Shown piece after piece: positions 12,119 to 24,041 of a DNA stretch of 64,000 bases (position 1 is the first letter of the stretch; each line of letters opens with the position of its first letter). Both the position numbers and the translations under genes were made by a program. The stretch spans positions 20,473,127 through 20,537,126 of the forward strand of contig NC_088297.1 of NCBI RefSeq assembly GCF_032854445.1. The letters run 5' to 3'. Origin of the DNA: Liolophura sinensis (taxonomy: Eukaryota; Mollusca; Polyplacophora; Chitonida; Chitonidae). Below the pieces are notes generated by a model, which was not told where the DNA came from, ran no database searches, and saw only the letters and a list, made by a program, of their open reading frames with translations.

Positions 12119-12177
12119 TTAAGATGCGGAACAAGGGCCGTTTTTAACTCCGTGTCTGAGGAATCCTGTCGATCCAT
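12119..12177 (-). CDS. Possible first coding exon on the minus strand, unknown product
   Basis: The ATG at 12175-12177 lies in a strong start context (AAAACATGG) and opens a frame reading MDRQDSSDTELKTALVPHL, a hydrophilic, acidic, serine-rich start typical of real N-termini. The frame either stops at TAA (12115-12117) or splices at AA|GTAAAA (GT at 12118-12117), a weak donor lacking G at +5. Three CCAAT boxes lie 63-150 bp upstream. No second exon was identified in the 12 kb downstream on this strand. The conjunction of promoter motifs, start context and composition is the argument; each alone is weak. Confidence 0.3.
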
Positions 12178-12239
12178 GTTTTTGTAGGACCCCGTAATGT
12201 TGAGTAAAGCGAAGCATATTGTTTGTGTTCTTTGACACC

Positions 12240-12328
12240 ATTGGCTACTTCGAACGGCCAAATGTTTACAGATGCCGACTTTGATTGGCCGGCGCCGAAG
12301 TTATCTGCGTGTCGCTTTACGTCATTGG
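12240..12328 (-). promoter_or_regulatory. Three evenly spaced CCAAT boxes
   Basis: ATTGG occurs at 12240-12244, 12284-12288 and 12324-12328, reading CCAAT on the minus strand with spacings of 44 and 40 bp, close to four helical turns each. The segment is locally GC-rich (GGCCGGCGCCG) within AT-rich DNA. Multiple CCAAT boxes bound by NF-Y are a known feature of animal promoters. They lie just upstream of the minus-strand ATG at 12177. Confidence 0.4.
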
Positions 12329-13160
12329 TCCTCGATTAGGAAGCTGACACTGCCTAGAGTCTGGAGATCTGCTGGGCATTTGAACGCCCCATATTGCAGA
12401 CGTTTATTGTTATTATTTTGCGTTTACACCCTGTTATAGCTTTGAACACACATATAATAACATTCCAGATTACTGAAATGAATAGTTTGGCTTGTTTTTA
12501 TGGTTATCTGCAAATTTTATGCAAGCAACATTTTTCTGACTGCGCAAACCAAGATTAATCAGAAAGAAGCGCAAATTTGCTTTAGCCGAGAGATTCCACA
12601 TAAAGTCGACATTGTCTGGCACCCTGGCCGTGATAAAACCCTACTCCAGCAATTTTAGATATGTTTTTCTACGATAATAGGATAAAAAAAGTGATTTTTT
12701 TTCTATTTTGATGACTTTTTTTACTGTTTACTTTCAGTAAGTTCTTTCAGTGTTGAACTCGGTACTTTCCGTAGACATTCGTGAATGACATATCATGTGG
12801 ATATTTGCCTTCGTTGAATAGTTTCATTCTAAACAGCACTGACAGGGTAAACATTTGCCGAAAAAAAAAACCGACGTAATTTTTCAAAGTTAAGATCAAT
12901 AGCTCAGAAATGTGTTGCCTTCGACTGTTATCCAGCACACACAAGGCCCAGACACCAGAAATAAACGACGTTATTGACAGATGGTGCGAAAGCCAAGCGA
13001 GTCCACTAGATGGCACATCAGCCACATATGTGCTATATGTGTGCAGTATATGATACGTGGGAATGAGTTATGCGACGGAAGGCCTTTACAATCCTGTATA
13101 CAGCCTCGAAGTCCATAGAATCTATTTCTATTAATGTGTAATTCTCAATAATATAATTAA
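12329..13160. other. Single-copy intergenic DNA
   Basis: AT-rich, no supported exon or repeat. Confidence 0.45.
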
Positions 13161-13455
13161 AGACGCACAGCATAGAGAGTGAAATTAGAGCAGCCACGAC
13201 AATATGATAGCTGGCAAATGGCCACACCTAACCAGTGAAACACGCCCTTTTGTCAATTTACCTCAGTCAGAGTTTTACTTTAACTCATCATGTGAATGCG
13301 TAAACAGATGCAAATTACACCACCATCCCACCCCAGGCACCATGGCTTAGGCAGAATTAGGTGCAAAAAATGCAATGACGTCACTGTTGTAGAATTACTC
13401 AAAATGCTGTGTTGTCATCACATTTAACGTACAACAACATTCAAACAATGAAAGG
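13161..13455 (+). repeat. Dispersed repeat family D, copy 1 (longest plus-strand copy)
   Basis: It contains, in order, CACAGCATAGAGAGTGAAAT, GACAATATGATAGCTGGCAA, CAGTGAAACACGCCCTTTTG, TCAATTTACCTCAGT, a variable middle part, then GAATTACTCAAAATG and TGTTGTCATCACATTTAA. The same blocks occur in the same order, inverted, at 17771-18085. No terminal inverted repeats, tRNA boxes or reading frame are visible, so the class is unknown. Confidence 0.75.
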
Positions 13456-15064
13456 GTAGACCTAAGTCATTTCAGCCCATTTGAAAAAGAAATGGACGCT
13501 GAGGAAATTTAAGTATAATCCCTTAGCTTTCTTTTTTAACTGAAGATCGCGGATCTGGTAGAAGGCATGATAGGCTCCGTATTATATTTATACATCAGTG
13601 GTATAATTTTACTGTACTTATGAAAATAAATATTTAAAGTACAACCTTGGCATGTGCAGGAAATAGAAATGAACGACATAACAATTCCTCACATCGTATG
13701 AATTCAGAGAAAAAATATATTGATTAGAAGGATTAAACTTTTTCAACATTATCACTTTCTTTTTCCCCCATGTACCCACGACCGCTTCGTTCGATGAATG
13801 CCAAGAAGACCTAGGACTTCTTAGTGCCCCGTTTTTTTTCTTCAGATATTGAACAAATGACGCTTGAGGCGAAGCGTGCGTTACACTAAGGTCTTCTATG
13901 GGTTACAAATGATAGATTGTAGATCATTTAAAGCGCTGAAAACCTTTATTTGAACCCTATTGTAAGTTAGATACGGCTCTATTGGTCGATGGATCGAGAT
14001 TTCGCCAGCGCACAGGTCTTTTATCACTCAAAAGTTGAGAATTACATTTCTAAAAATATACTTTTCTGACGACAATCCTTCAATGTTAAGGAATATCATA
14101 GGTTTTATGGCATTTTATGTTCCTTAAGACGTTCTATGCCGTGCCAAAATCCATATAAATGTCACCAGTACGTGCTCCATTTTGCTTTATGAAGAGCACT
14201 ATAGACAGTGATCAGCTATCTATTTGTGACGTCACGCGATCCATATCAAGCTCTGCAGGTGACATCGGCTGCGTTCGACTTCAGTGCAAAACGTACTTAA
14301 AAATGACATTCATGCAATCAAAGTAGTTCATATTCGTATAGTTTTTACATTCCTGGTATGAATATGTGTAGATACGTCCATTATTAATGAGAATGCCAAT
14401 CATGATATTTTCACTGAAGTAGCACTTAATCCGATGAATGTCACAAATTTAACCGTATTTCCCAAATATTACAGACCGCCGTTGGGTAAAAATATTTGTA
14501 TATGATACGAACATAGCGAGAGAAATACAGGGCTGCTTAAAGGTGTGTATACTTAAATAAGGTGTTTTGAGGTTATAAATATATATAATCTAAAACTGCC
14601 AAAAACAATTTAAATATTTTGTATGGTTTACAATAACCCCTGATGTTAACAGGCTGACAACCGATATTGTTTCCTATCCGTAAAAAAGAAAATAGAATTA
14701 CACACAAATGAGTTTTATCTCCAGAGCAAAACAGCGACAAGTTAATCTATGGATTTCCCACGAGCAATAAAAATTTTTTAGCTCGATTACTCTGCTGTTG
14801 AGAGTGTCTGTTATTGCTCAGGTGTTTGTTTTTACAGGGAAAACTAAATTAACTACGGGTTATGCAAAAGCTTTTATTGTCGAAACTAATTGGAAGATAC
14901 TTTTGCTTTGAGGTTATTTTAAAAAAAAACGATAAAAGTATGCAAGCATGCTTCTCATAATAGAAGCTGCGCAGGAAAACCTTGTCTTCACTGCTACAAC
15001 GCCGTGCTTTACAGAAACGCCAAAGCATAATACCCCAAAGCTTTGAGCTCACTAGCCGCACAAT
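13456..15064. other. Single-copy intergenic DNA
   Basis: AT-rich, no supported gene. ORFs are short and rich in runs of identical bases. Confidence 0.5.
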
Positions 15065-15425
15065 TATGCTGATTTCATTTCAGTACTGCCCGATATCCGT
15101 TTAGTACTGCCAAATATCAGTACACTACAGTCCAATATCTTTACAGTACTCCCCGTGCAATATCTGTTCAAATATCTGCACGGATGTTCCCAGTATCCGC
15201 GTAAAACTGTGGAATATCCACACGGTACTGCCGGATTTCTGTATTATGTCAGTGGGATATCCTCCCATACAGTATTGCCCGATGTCTGTACCGTACTGTC
15301 CGATATGCATACAGCATACGACAGGCTACTGACCGATATTCATACAGCATACGACAGGCTACTGACCGATATTCATACAATAAGAATAGGCTACTGTCCG
15401 ATATCCGCACAGCACTGCGCGTCTC
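15065..15425. repeat. Degenerate ~26-bp tandem repeat
   Basis: Variants of CCGATATCCATACAGTACTG recur about 14 times with strong divergence. A near-perfect ~35-bp duplication is embedded at 15310-15378. The array accounts for the 140-codon plus frame at 15.16-15.58 kb, so that frame is not called a gene. A short (TACCG)n run follows at about 15515-15532. Confidence 0.85.
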
Positions 15426-15699
15426 ACAAGTGTACAGAGCTGAGCAGAGTTGCGTTTTCCACAAGCTGGCATGTAGCTTGGGCTGTATCTCACTGCGTTG
15501 GTGACACCCCGCTGTACCGTACCGTACCGTACCCGTCTGGGGCAGTGGCTCTACTGTGTGATAGTGGCATGGAATAGCTTTACAATACTTAGTAGTTTTC
15601 TTTAATTAACCCTTTCCTCAGGTTGTTTACACTCTTCGTGGATAAGACGTACCGTTCCGATCCGATGAATTCCGTGCTGTGAGGCCACTTGTCTTCCAC

Positions 15700-15820
15700 T
15701 ATTATATATTCCAGGTGTACTAACCTGCAGCTCACACGTTGGAAAGTTCCTCGGTAGTTTGCCAAAGGTCCATGGTTTACTCCTTCACCATGATATGTGA
15801 AACATTCTTGAGTACGAGCC
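15700..15820 (+). mobile_element. Second SINE-like family (family S2), partial
   Basis: It aligns by eye with 25258-25310: CACACGT.G.AAAGTTC, then TTTG.C.AAGGTC, then GGTTTAC. It ends with GTGAAACATTCTTGAGTACG, the same 3' end as the Meta-type SINE. It explains the 97-codon minus frame here. Confidence 0.6.
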
Positions 15821-16182
15821 GATAAAGCTCGTATCCAAGGGGTTAACGTATAGCATATCACAAACGGAACCCTAGTTAACACTGCATGCTGATTCTCTGG
15901 CCACTTCTGGATAGCGGTTTAATTCGTCTTAATCGTTCTGCTCCGTGATGGTAGTTGCATATGGGCGCTCTATCGTATCCAAGCGCGAGTTACGCAATGC
16001 TTCGCCCACGCCGTGTCTATTCCTCGCACAGAGGAACGTTCTACGCGAAGTAAATTAGTTCATTACCCCCGTATGTCGTGTTTACCAAGTTGTTATGAAT
16101 TACAGAAGAGTTGCGCCAAAAGAAGTGTTGGCCGTTGTTAATGCAAATGTCGACTCTTCTCAACGCTATCCGTTTTCACATT

Positions 16183-16221
16183 TCACTCCGAGGCATCACT
16201 CCGAGGCATCACTCCGAGGCA
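16183..16221. repeat. 13-bp tandem repeat, three copies
   Basis: CACTCCGAGGCAT is repeated three times without change. Confidence 0.9.
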
Positions 16222-16277
16222 TGATATTTCATCGGGTCCTGGTTTGCTTGGCCGATGTTAGGGGGTTTAGGTTTACG

Positions 16278-16442
16278 ATGGCGTCGGGCTTAGGTTTTTA
16301 TTATGTGCAACAGAAGAAACAATTATGGTCGTTTTTTCTACGATGCCACGTGGGATCACGTAGCGGACCAGCTGAGAAATTACCCCAACAAGCAATTATG
16401 TGGTCTTACATGCTTCAATGTCCCAACAAACCATTATTACAG
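16278..16442 (+). CDS. Weak candidate first coding exon, unknown product
   Basis: The ATG at 16278 has a fair start context (ACGATGG). The frame runs 55 codons, starting MASGLGFYYVQQKKQLWSFF, to a CAG|GTTTCA donor in phase 0. A different frame here also reads protein-like (NYGRFFYDATWDHVADQLRN), and both cannot be right. No promoter motif and no partner exon were found. Probably chance, listed because start, length and donor phase agree. Confidence 0.13.
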
Positions 16443-17384
16443 GTTTCATTACGCTTTTTCTTTTTTTCGGTTGACATTTTTATCACACAACTGCTTTTTT
16501 TTTCACTTATCCCAGCGTGTGTCCGTTACGCAAGTGTCATGGAACAGTCTCTAAGTGTTCCCATTCACCTTTGCCATAATGTAGAGATACTATTATGATA
16601 CAAGGCTTACTACACTCCAAAAATTAGGCTGTTAAATTATAACAGAAAGTCTCTTGTCTGAGTATATAGGGTATATTCTGTTATTACAACACGTTATATA
16701 TTATGTAGAAATTGTTTCATTTTACACTTCCGCGGCTGTTCTCTTTAAACTTTATTATGTTTACGCTTTAAAATCAGGTTAAATACTTCATAAAGGTCAA
16801 AGGCCATATTTCAGCCATGTACGTAGCCGTGCTACTTACAGGTGTTCGAAGAAGCGTAACTATACGGAGGAAACCGGTTCTAGTGCGAATTGTATTATTT
16901 ATTTATTTATAACACTTTCGAACAGCGGAAATAAAAAAAAACATGAACATCGTTAGTCTTGACCAGTTTTTCAGATTAACCATCGATGCGTGAATCTTTG
17001 TCCTCAAGCGAATGTATAGGCTTGAACGTCAAATAGTCCCCTTTCGTCGTCTTTCTTAGTCGTGTCCTTATCTGTATTGGCTGCTAACATGCTTCGTGCG
17101 CATTGATCCGTGGTAACTGGCAGCAATCGTTGACTGCACACGATACCAGTGGATCGCCTTGTTTACAAACCAGCCTTCCGTTCTGTCCTGTTCAATGCTG
17201 AGGATCTGCCCGCTTAACATATACCATCGGTTAATACCTGAAGTCTTCTCTCTGTAGATAAGTTGAGCCACGAAGCCGGGTTACAGACATGCTGACTAAT
17301 CGTACTTCTCACGCTGACAAGGTAACGTGAAATTGTTCTGTTGTTTTATTTCCAGGCTCGATTACTTTTTTAAATATGCACATG
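16443..17384. other. Single-copy intergenic DNA
   Basis: AT-rich. A short inverted pair TTATAACAGAA / TTCTGTTATTA at about 16637-16687 could be a small palindromic relic but has no clear ends. Confidence 0.45.
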
Positions 17385-17640
17385 CTGTGAGTTCCATGAT
17401 GCAGTGGATAGGGAGATTATATACAAAATGTACTCGTGAGTTCAAATCTTGGAGAGGCTTCTTTTTTTTCCAATATACATCCACATCACTTCATCTTTAC
17501 CCATTAATTGCTCACCATGCGCAGGTCTACCACCTGCAAAGATCCCATGAACCCCAACAGAGCATCTGGTATCTACCATGTACTTTGTTTTTCAGTTGCC
17601 AGGAAACAGTCGTTATATTATGAACTGAGCCCGGAGTCAA
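17385..17640 (+). mobile_element. tRNA-like SINE relic
   Basis: An A-box-like GATGCAGTGGATAGG (17399-17413) and a B-box-like GAGTTCAAATCTTGG (17439-17453) stand about 40 bp apart, as in tRNA promoters. A non-tRNA body extends to about 17630. No acceptor stem pairs. This family differs from the Meta-type SINE. Confidence 0.45.
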
Positions 17641-17770
17641 ATTTGCATTAACTCTGGCTACTACTGGCTTTGCGCTAAGATGCTATGGATATTCAAATTT
17701 TCAATATTAGATTGTAATCCTGCATAAACATGGCTTTTGTTGGTGCACTAAGCCCCAACACCACTCCCCC

Positions 17771-18085
17771 GGGCCAGGTACTTTGCATTGTTTAATGTGT
17801 TTGTATATTAAATGTGACGACAACACCACATTTTGAGTAATTCTAGATAATTGACGTCTAATATATTACAATTAATATCAATGCATCACGAACAGTCTGA
17901 ATAAAACCCTAACTGTGGTAAATTGACAAAAGGCCGTGTTTCATTGGTCATTTGCGAACTGTCACGCTGTCATCGTTGTTCTGGCTTTACTCTCTGTGCT
18001 GTACAGTCTTAGTTTGTGCCGTATTTTTTCATCGTTGTTCTGGCTTTACTCTCTGTGCTGTACAGCCTTAGTTTGTGCCGTATTT
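17771..18085 (-). repeat. Dispersed repeat family D, copy 2, with an internal duplication
   Basis: The inverse of 13161-13455, with the same block order and additional sequence. The block carrying GCACAGAGAGTAAAGCCAGA (minus strand) is present twice in tandem, a duplication of about 58 bp at 17970-18085. The same block is expanded to about six copies at 49.9-50.2 kb. Confidence 0.75.
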
Positions 18086-18261
18086 TGCATCCATTGTAAT
18101 AAACTTATGAACAAGCCCCTCTGATGACTTCAATGTACAAGCACCGATAATGCAACCTGTCTACAGTAATTCGTTTTAAATCCGGAACCGCAAATCTATG
18201 TCTATGCTTTATACTGAAGAGTTTATATGTGTGTGGCAAAGTAAACGTGCGCCATCATTCC

Positions 18262-19265
18262 ATGTAAACATCATCAACTCCTTCGGCGCGACCTCATTCC
18301 ATGTAAACAACGTCATTCCATGTAAACATCAACTCTTTCGGCGCGACGTCATTCCATGTAAACAACGTCATTCCATGTAAACATCATCATCTCCTTCGGG
18401 GTGACGTCATTCCATGTAAACACCATCAGTTCCTTTGGGGTGACGTTATTCCATATAAACACCATCAGCTCCTTCGGGGCGACATCTTTCCTCCGAGGCG
18501 ACATAATTCGATGTAAACACCATCAGTTCCTTCCGGGCGACTTCATTCCATGTAAACACCATCAGTTCCTCCCGGGCGACGTCATTCCATGTAAACACCA
18601 TCAGCTCCTTCGGGGTGACGTCATTCCAGGTAAACACCATCAGCTCCTTCGGGGCGACATCTTTCCTTCGGGGCGACATAATTCGATGTAAACACCATCA
18701 GTTCCTTCCGGGCGACGTCATTCCATGTAAACAAAATCACTTCCTTCGGGGTGACGTCATTCCATGTAAACACCGTCAGTTCCTTTCGGGCGACATCATT
18801 CCATGTAAACAAAATCACTTCCTTCGGGGTGACGTCATTCCATGTAAACACCGTCAGTTCCTTTCGGGCGACATCATTCCATGTAAACACCATCAGCTCC
18901 TTCGAGGTGACGTCATTCCATGTAAACACCATCAGCTCCTTTGAGGTGACGTCATTCCATGTAAACACCATCAGCTCCTTCGGGGCGACATTAGTCCATG
19001 TAAACTCCATTAGCTCCTTCGGGGTGACGTCATTCCATGTAAACACCATTAGCTCCTTCGGGGTGACATCTTTCCATGTAAACACCATTAGCTCCTTCGG
19101 GGTGACATCTTTCCTTCCTGGCGACATAATTCGATGTAAAGAACACCCGCTCCTTCGGGGCGACGTCATTCCATATAAACTCTGTCAGCTGCTTCGGGGC
19201 GACACCATTCCGTGTAAATACCATAATTTCCTTCGGGGTGACGTCGTGCGTGACATAATCATGTA
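18262..19265. repeat. 39-bp minisatellite with CRE-like sites, about 25 copies
   Basis: The unit is ATTCCATGTAAACACCATCA followed by GCTCCTTCGGGGTGACGTC. Because 39 is a multiple of three, several frames stay open over the array on both strands (up to 171 codons on plus and 182 on minus, with 13-residue periods such as SFHVNTISSFGVT). These are repeat artefacts unless expression is shown. At least seven unit junctions carry a perfect TGACGTCA, the consensus for CREB/ATF proteins, and four more carry CGACGTCA. Some units have lost or duplicated a part (for example at 18480-18500 and 18655-18680). Confidence 0.95.
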
Positions 19266-20680
19266 AAGATTTTTCCATGCAATATATAACTACCCGAGCT
19301 GTTGGCAAGAACTCAAAGTATGGGTGCATGGTAGCTATTAGGTTTCATACACAATAATTGGTTGCCTTCTCTTTATGATTGAAGTCCCGAAGCTATAGTT
19401 ACGTCCTTGAACTGCCTCCTTTTGACCTCTTTTGACCTTAGATGCCTTAGATGACCAGAAGCGTCGGGAATCATGAAACAAATTCTTAGTGTGACCAACT
19501 AAATCCAAAATTGCAAACATCAGTTATCATATTATTGTTATTATTATTATTATTTTTATTATATTGTTATAATAATTATAAATATTTAAATTAATGGGTG
19601 AGTAAATTTGTGGGTTGAAATGGCATCACAAGATATTTAAATCCATTAAACTGTCAAAAAATATTTACTCACTTTACTGTGCCCGCAATAAAACATTAAA
19701 GTTTAAGGATGATGTAGGCTTGATCTAATGCTTGTCCGTCTCACCAGATAAACTGGCTGGGGCTCAACAGTTTACGTTTTACATGATGAACGTAGCGTTA
19801 GTCGTTTAGACGTTACATGCAGGTAAGTTTCCGTCACCAAAACTTTATGTGTTGTTGTCATTACCCAAACATTCAGTAAACAATGGCACACACCTGTAGT
19901 TTATTGAAACTGTTGTCATTGTAGTTCCCACGTAAGCGAAGTTACATTCTAAACTAACATCGGCGTTCCTGAGACCCTAATATTTCCTTTGGGCACGTTA
20001 CTTTCCCAGATAAGTGGTTCCAGTAAAAAGTCACCTGATATGCTCAATAATTTCAATTCGCATCATCCTGCATTTGACTGGTCAGACTTGATTGGCCAAA
20101 CTTCCAACGATTAAAAATGAACGCTTTTTTTCCTTTAACTTAGGTTTTTCCCGATCTATACAACATCCTAAAGCAACGTGTTTATCAATTTATGACCAAA
20201 GAATGAAAAGACATTCTCAAGGAGGTGCAAGAGCTTGAAAGTTTCTACAATCCAAAGTCTGTGTAAAGTGTCGTCACGTTAGCCATGAACAGAACATACG
20301 TATGCCTGGCAATACCTCGATTAAGCATTGACACGTTGTCTCCGTGGTCAAAACAGACGATGACAAAGATGCTTCAGAGTTACCCCCCTTGTGTCAAATG
20401 TGGCCTACTTAATATATTATTGAATTTTTGCATACACTCACTGCCATTAGTTCATGTCATATTTTGGCATTAATTTGTTTTTGCAAATTATAAATCACTT
20501 TGTCTCTGTCTATATGTCATGTTATGCAGTTTTCTCGGACACATCGCAAGTCATTTTTGAGGTCATATAGCTTCATGCATGCATTGCGGATACCCAGATA
20601 TCCAGGGTAGTTGACAATATATCAGCTAAACTTTAATTCACATCTCAAGCTGTTGACGTCATATGACAGAAACTAATTCC
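19266..20680. other. Single-copy intergenic DNA with an AT-rich simple repeat
   Basis: A (TTA)n/(AT)-rich stretch lies at about 19527-19592. Otherwise no supported gene. A 62-codon ATG frame at 20285 has no splice or promoter support. Confidence 0.5.
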
Positions 20681-21632
20681 GGCTGTCATCGTGAGTGATT
20701 TTGCAGCGCAAAATTCACGGAACTTGATATTTTCGGCTCTGGCTGGATCAAGAGGGCAACGCACGGCCACGTGAGAGCCTTATGAATTATGTCGCCACTG
20801 TTTCGTATACGAAGTGCTTGTGCAGAAGGCCCATCACCTACAGGTTTCATCAGAGGTAAAAACAGGATGACGAAATATAGCGGAAATCGCCTGACTCTGC
20901 CATTAAAACGCCAATCAATCAAAGATAGGCCGCGCACGGTTTCCCTGAGCACTTGGGAGCAAATTCGATACTCGTCTGTTATGGACCACGTCAACGGGAT
21001 TCTGTGAGAGCCTCGCAGAGCGGAAACTCCAAGTCATTCTACACGCAAGAGCGGAAGGGCATCGTAATTTGGCTCCAGAGTGCGTTATGGGCAAATTAGA
21101 ATTGGGCCCCCCAATTCATTCATTTCTTTACTTTTAAGTAATTATTCAGTGAATTGCATCCCTGGTAATAACGGCGTGAGCTATCTGACATCTTGATTAA
21201 TCGCTTATAGTTATAGGCGTTTAGAGTAGATCGGAGGGGTTTAGAGGTAACAAAATTTTGAACTTAAACATGTACCACATTCATCAAGATACAGCACATT
21301 GTAGAATTGATGATCGTTTATGTCAGCCGTCCTCGAGAAGACCGGGTTCAGTTCCCAGCCAAGGCATGCCAAAAACTGTGCAATTTGTAACTAAGGATGT
21401 AATATAGATGGAGCGGATAGATACATTTGCTGAACATACTGATGTCATGGACGTAGGGCGTACTGCTTCGTGACACCGGCGTACAAGTACAGGTAATAAA
21501 AACATATAGACAATAGTTATCTGTATATTTCAAGAGGACAAGAATTAATTTGTTGCATTGTGTACCTAAGGCTGCGCTGTGTGTTTTATATCAAGTATTA
21601 ACAGGCTGGAATCGCCATTGCGATATAATTAA
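20681..21632. other. Single-copy DNA with opposed ORFs
   Basis: Frames of 102 codons on the minus strand (20686-20994) and 72 on the plus strand (20789-21007) overlap. Neither shows a recognisable domain. A GGTTCAGTTCC B-box-like string at 21346-21356 suggests a SINE relic. Confidence 0.4.
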
Positions 21633-21775
21633 CGATATAGAGAATGAGAAAAGAACAACGACGACCGTGTGCAAGCTGACAAATGGTAACATGTACATAA
21701 CTGGTGAAAGACGGCCTCTTGTCTATTTACCTCAGTTAGTATTCTATTCTAACTGGTCATGTTCAGATCAAACGC
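21633..21775 (+). repeat. Dispersed repeat family D, copy 3
   Basis: It contains GATATAGAGAATGAGAAAAG, AACGACGACCGTGTGCAAGC, TGACAAATGG, CTGGTGAAAGACGGCCTCTT, GTC.ATTTACCTCAGTTAG and TTCTAACTGGTCATGTTCAG, matching the block order of the other copies. The 83-codon frame that covers it is a repeat artefact. Confidence 0.65.
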
Positions 21776-23462
21776 AACGACAAAAATTTAAACAAAACTG
21801 ACTCAACGCGATTAAAACAATCCAAACGTCACCAAAGGGATAAAAACGCCATCAAGGTGCAGCCAGGCTTAAAACGCCACCAATGGTCCAATAGATTCAA
21901 AACGACACCAAATGCAATTAACAGAACCAAAAACTAAGCGAACAGTCTAATAGTGTCAAAAATACCTCGCCCGTGTTATCCACATCAGATTTAGTGATGC
22001 TGATTTTCTTACCCAGTACAGACCGTCCTTTATACACTGCGCCTGACACTGTTTTTTGTCGTTGTTTATTTATTTATACAAAACCGTGATGTACAAGCAG
22101 TCATTCATTTAGTCGAGGAAGCTAAGTCAGACAAAAAAACCTCAGTTCATCAAAAGGAAGCTAACATTAATTCACTCCTCTATCAGACCGAAGGATGATT
22201 GTCTCAATAATTAACCACGCCAGGGACTACGAAGGGAAAGGAAAATTGCATACTTGAACGTGTGTTGAGTCGTTTTTTCCAGTGTGCTTGGAAAAAACGC
22301 AATTTCTTTTCTTGCCTGCTTTCTTACTTTGCCAAGAATTGGATGACTGTGGCAACATCAGCAGGATCGTCGAGTTCGTTGTCTGTGGCAATGAGCTGAA
22401 ATCATGTCACCGTTGTGCACTCTTAATGAGGTTACTTCAGGATTGTTCGCCGAGATTGTTTTAAATGAATACTATTGAATACGATCTTCTTTTAAATGAT
22501 TGTAATCAGTATTATAAAGTCATCAATAACTTCTTACATGACTGCAACTTAATGTGACAACAATTATAAACTCTTTCGAGTTGATAGGTTTTGTAATTTG
22601 GTCCAGAGACAAATTTGTCAGTCTCACAAATGCACATAAAGAGGGGTCAAGATTAAGGACTTGGACACAATCTGATGGCAAATTTGTAGTAATTTTTGCA
22701 AATTAATTTTATTAATAAGTAATTCGTACATGTGTTTATCAAACCACACATGTTTTCTAAAAAAAATCATTGTTCTGGGCCTTTGGATAACTTTGTTATG
22801 TTTCTCTGACGCTCTATAAACAAATAACGCAGTGAGCAATTTCCAGTGTTGGAATCCAGCGAGCTTTGGAGGTTTTATTCACGCTTACACATGGGTGTCT
22901 TCGCAAAGGGGAAATATGTTTTAGCTTGGTAGAAAACGCTGATTAAGAAGAATGGAATAGTGAAACATAGCCAACGTTGTACTCAAAAATCACTCATGAG
23001 TCAAAGAAAAAAAAGTAGTTCGTAAAGTTGAATCGTTCGTGCCGACAGTTGTGGTGTTACGTGTCCTGTTATACAAGGGCCCTCCGTGTTATTTCACAAG
23101 TCATATCGTCATTTACAAACTGATGACGCCATTTACCAGATTACATGTAAGAAATGAATACATATGTAACAATGTTAGGCAGGGAGCAGAGTGCAAGATA
23201 CACTGAGTCGTCAGTGTGATTAACGGTATTAAACATTCAACCTTCCTCGATATCGATTTATCAGTTGCAAATGAAAACGCGCGGCTCTATATAAATCGCT
23301 ATTTATTTGTTAACGTTTGTATGCGGATTTACCCGTTTATTTGATGTGTATATCACGGCGTACAGATATTCAGGAATAATGTTCTTGCGAATACCATGTC
23401 AGTGATGACAGGTATAATGGAACAAATACAACACAGCTTTCAAATTTCCTTGTAAGTGTTTA
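21776..23462. other. Single-copy intergenic DNA
   Basis: No supported gene. The stretch 22260-22460 holds a pyrimidine-rich acceptor-like TTTTTTCCAG followed by 60 open codons but has no other support. A TATATAAA at 23288-23295 sits after a CpG-rich GCGCGGCTC and resembles a core promoter, but no start or donor follows it convincingly. Confidence 0.45.
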
Positions 23463-23790
23463 AATCCGCTTAACCCCGGGTGCAAGGGGTCGTATACTCG
23501 TCGCGTTGAAATAGATTGCCTGAAACATTCTTTGCGTCTATCCAACATCCCTGAAAACTGTTCACTACTTCTCTCTGTATGATTGAATGAATGATTGATT
23601 ATGGCTTAACGCCACATCGGCAGTGTTTCAGCCATGTAGAGGCGACTCTCTGGGCAGTGTTTCAGCCATGTAGAGGCGACTCTTTGGGCAGTGTTTCAGC
23701 CATGTAGAGGCGACTCTCTGCGTGAATCCGTCTTAATTTCATACTTTATATACTTTCTTTGGTGTTTGCGTTTAACGTTATTAAGGAAAT
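23463..23790 (+). repeat. Dispersed repeat family B, copy 2, interrupted
   Basis: 23463-23530 matches 37325-37378 (CCGCTT.ACCC, then GTATA.TC.TCG.GTTGAA, then TAGAT.G). 23735-23790 matches the following part of that copy (TATACTTTCTT.GGTG and so on). The 34-bp tandem repeat at 23612-23714 lies between the two parts. Confidence 0.5.
23612..23714. repeat. 34-bp tandem repeat, three copies
   Basis: The unit is GCAGTGTTTCAGCCATGTAG followed by AGGCGACTCTCTGG. The copies are nearly identical, so the duplication is recent. Confidence 0.93.
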
Positions 23791-24041
23791 TGAACCTGGA
23801 ACGTGCAGTTTGGTCGACAGCTGATATACAAATCTGTGTATTGGCGCCTTGTTCGTCTCTTGTTACGATGGATTACTCCCGACATATTTTCTTAATAATA
23901 ATATAACTGAGCAATGACAACAACCACGTTTTGTAGTATACAGACTGCAACCCCCTAGCCGTTTCTGACAATTACAAATTTCAAACCTCGTTTTGAATCT
24001 AACATTCTTTTTCAAATTCGACTTCAAGGTAGATATGGCTA

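Noticed and set aside
16095-16598. 167-codon plus frame as an intact gene
   Set aside because: Includes a 13-bp triplication and a T-rich, phenylalanine-rich stretch. Only the central part from 16278 was kept, as a weak exon candidate.
18621-19169. 182-codon minus-strand frame
   Set aside because: It lies wholly in the 39-bp minisatellite, where both strands are open because the unit is a multiple of three.
22270-22464. Internal exon after a TTTTTTCCAG acceptor
   Set aside because: The following 60 codons lack protein character and no donor closes the exon in frame.
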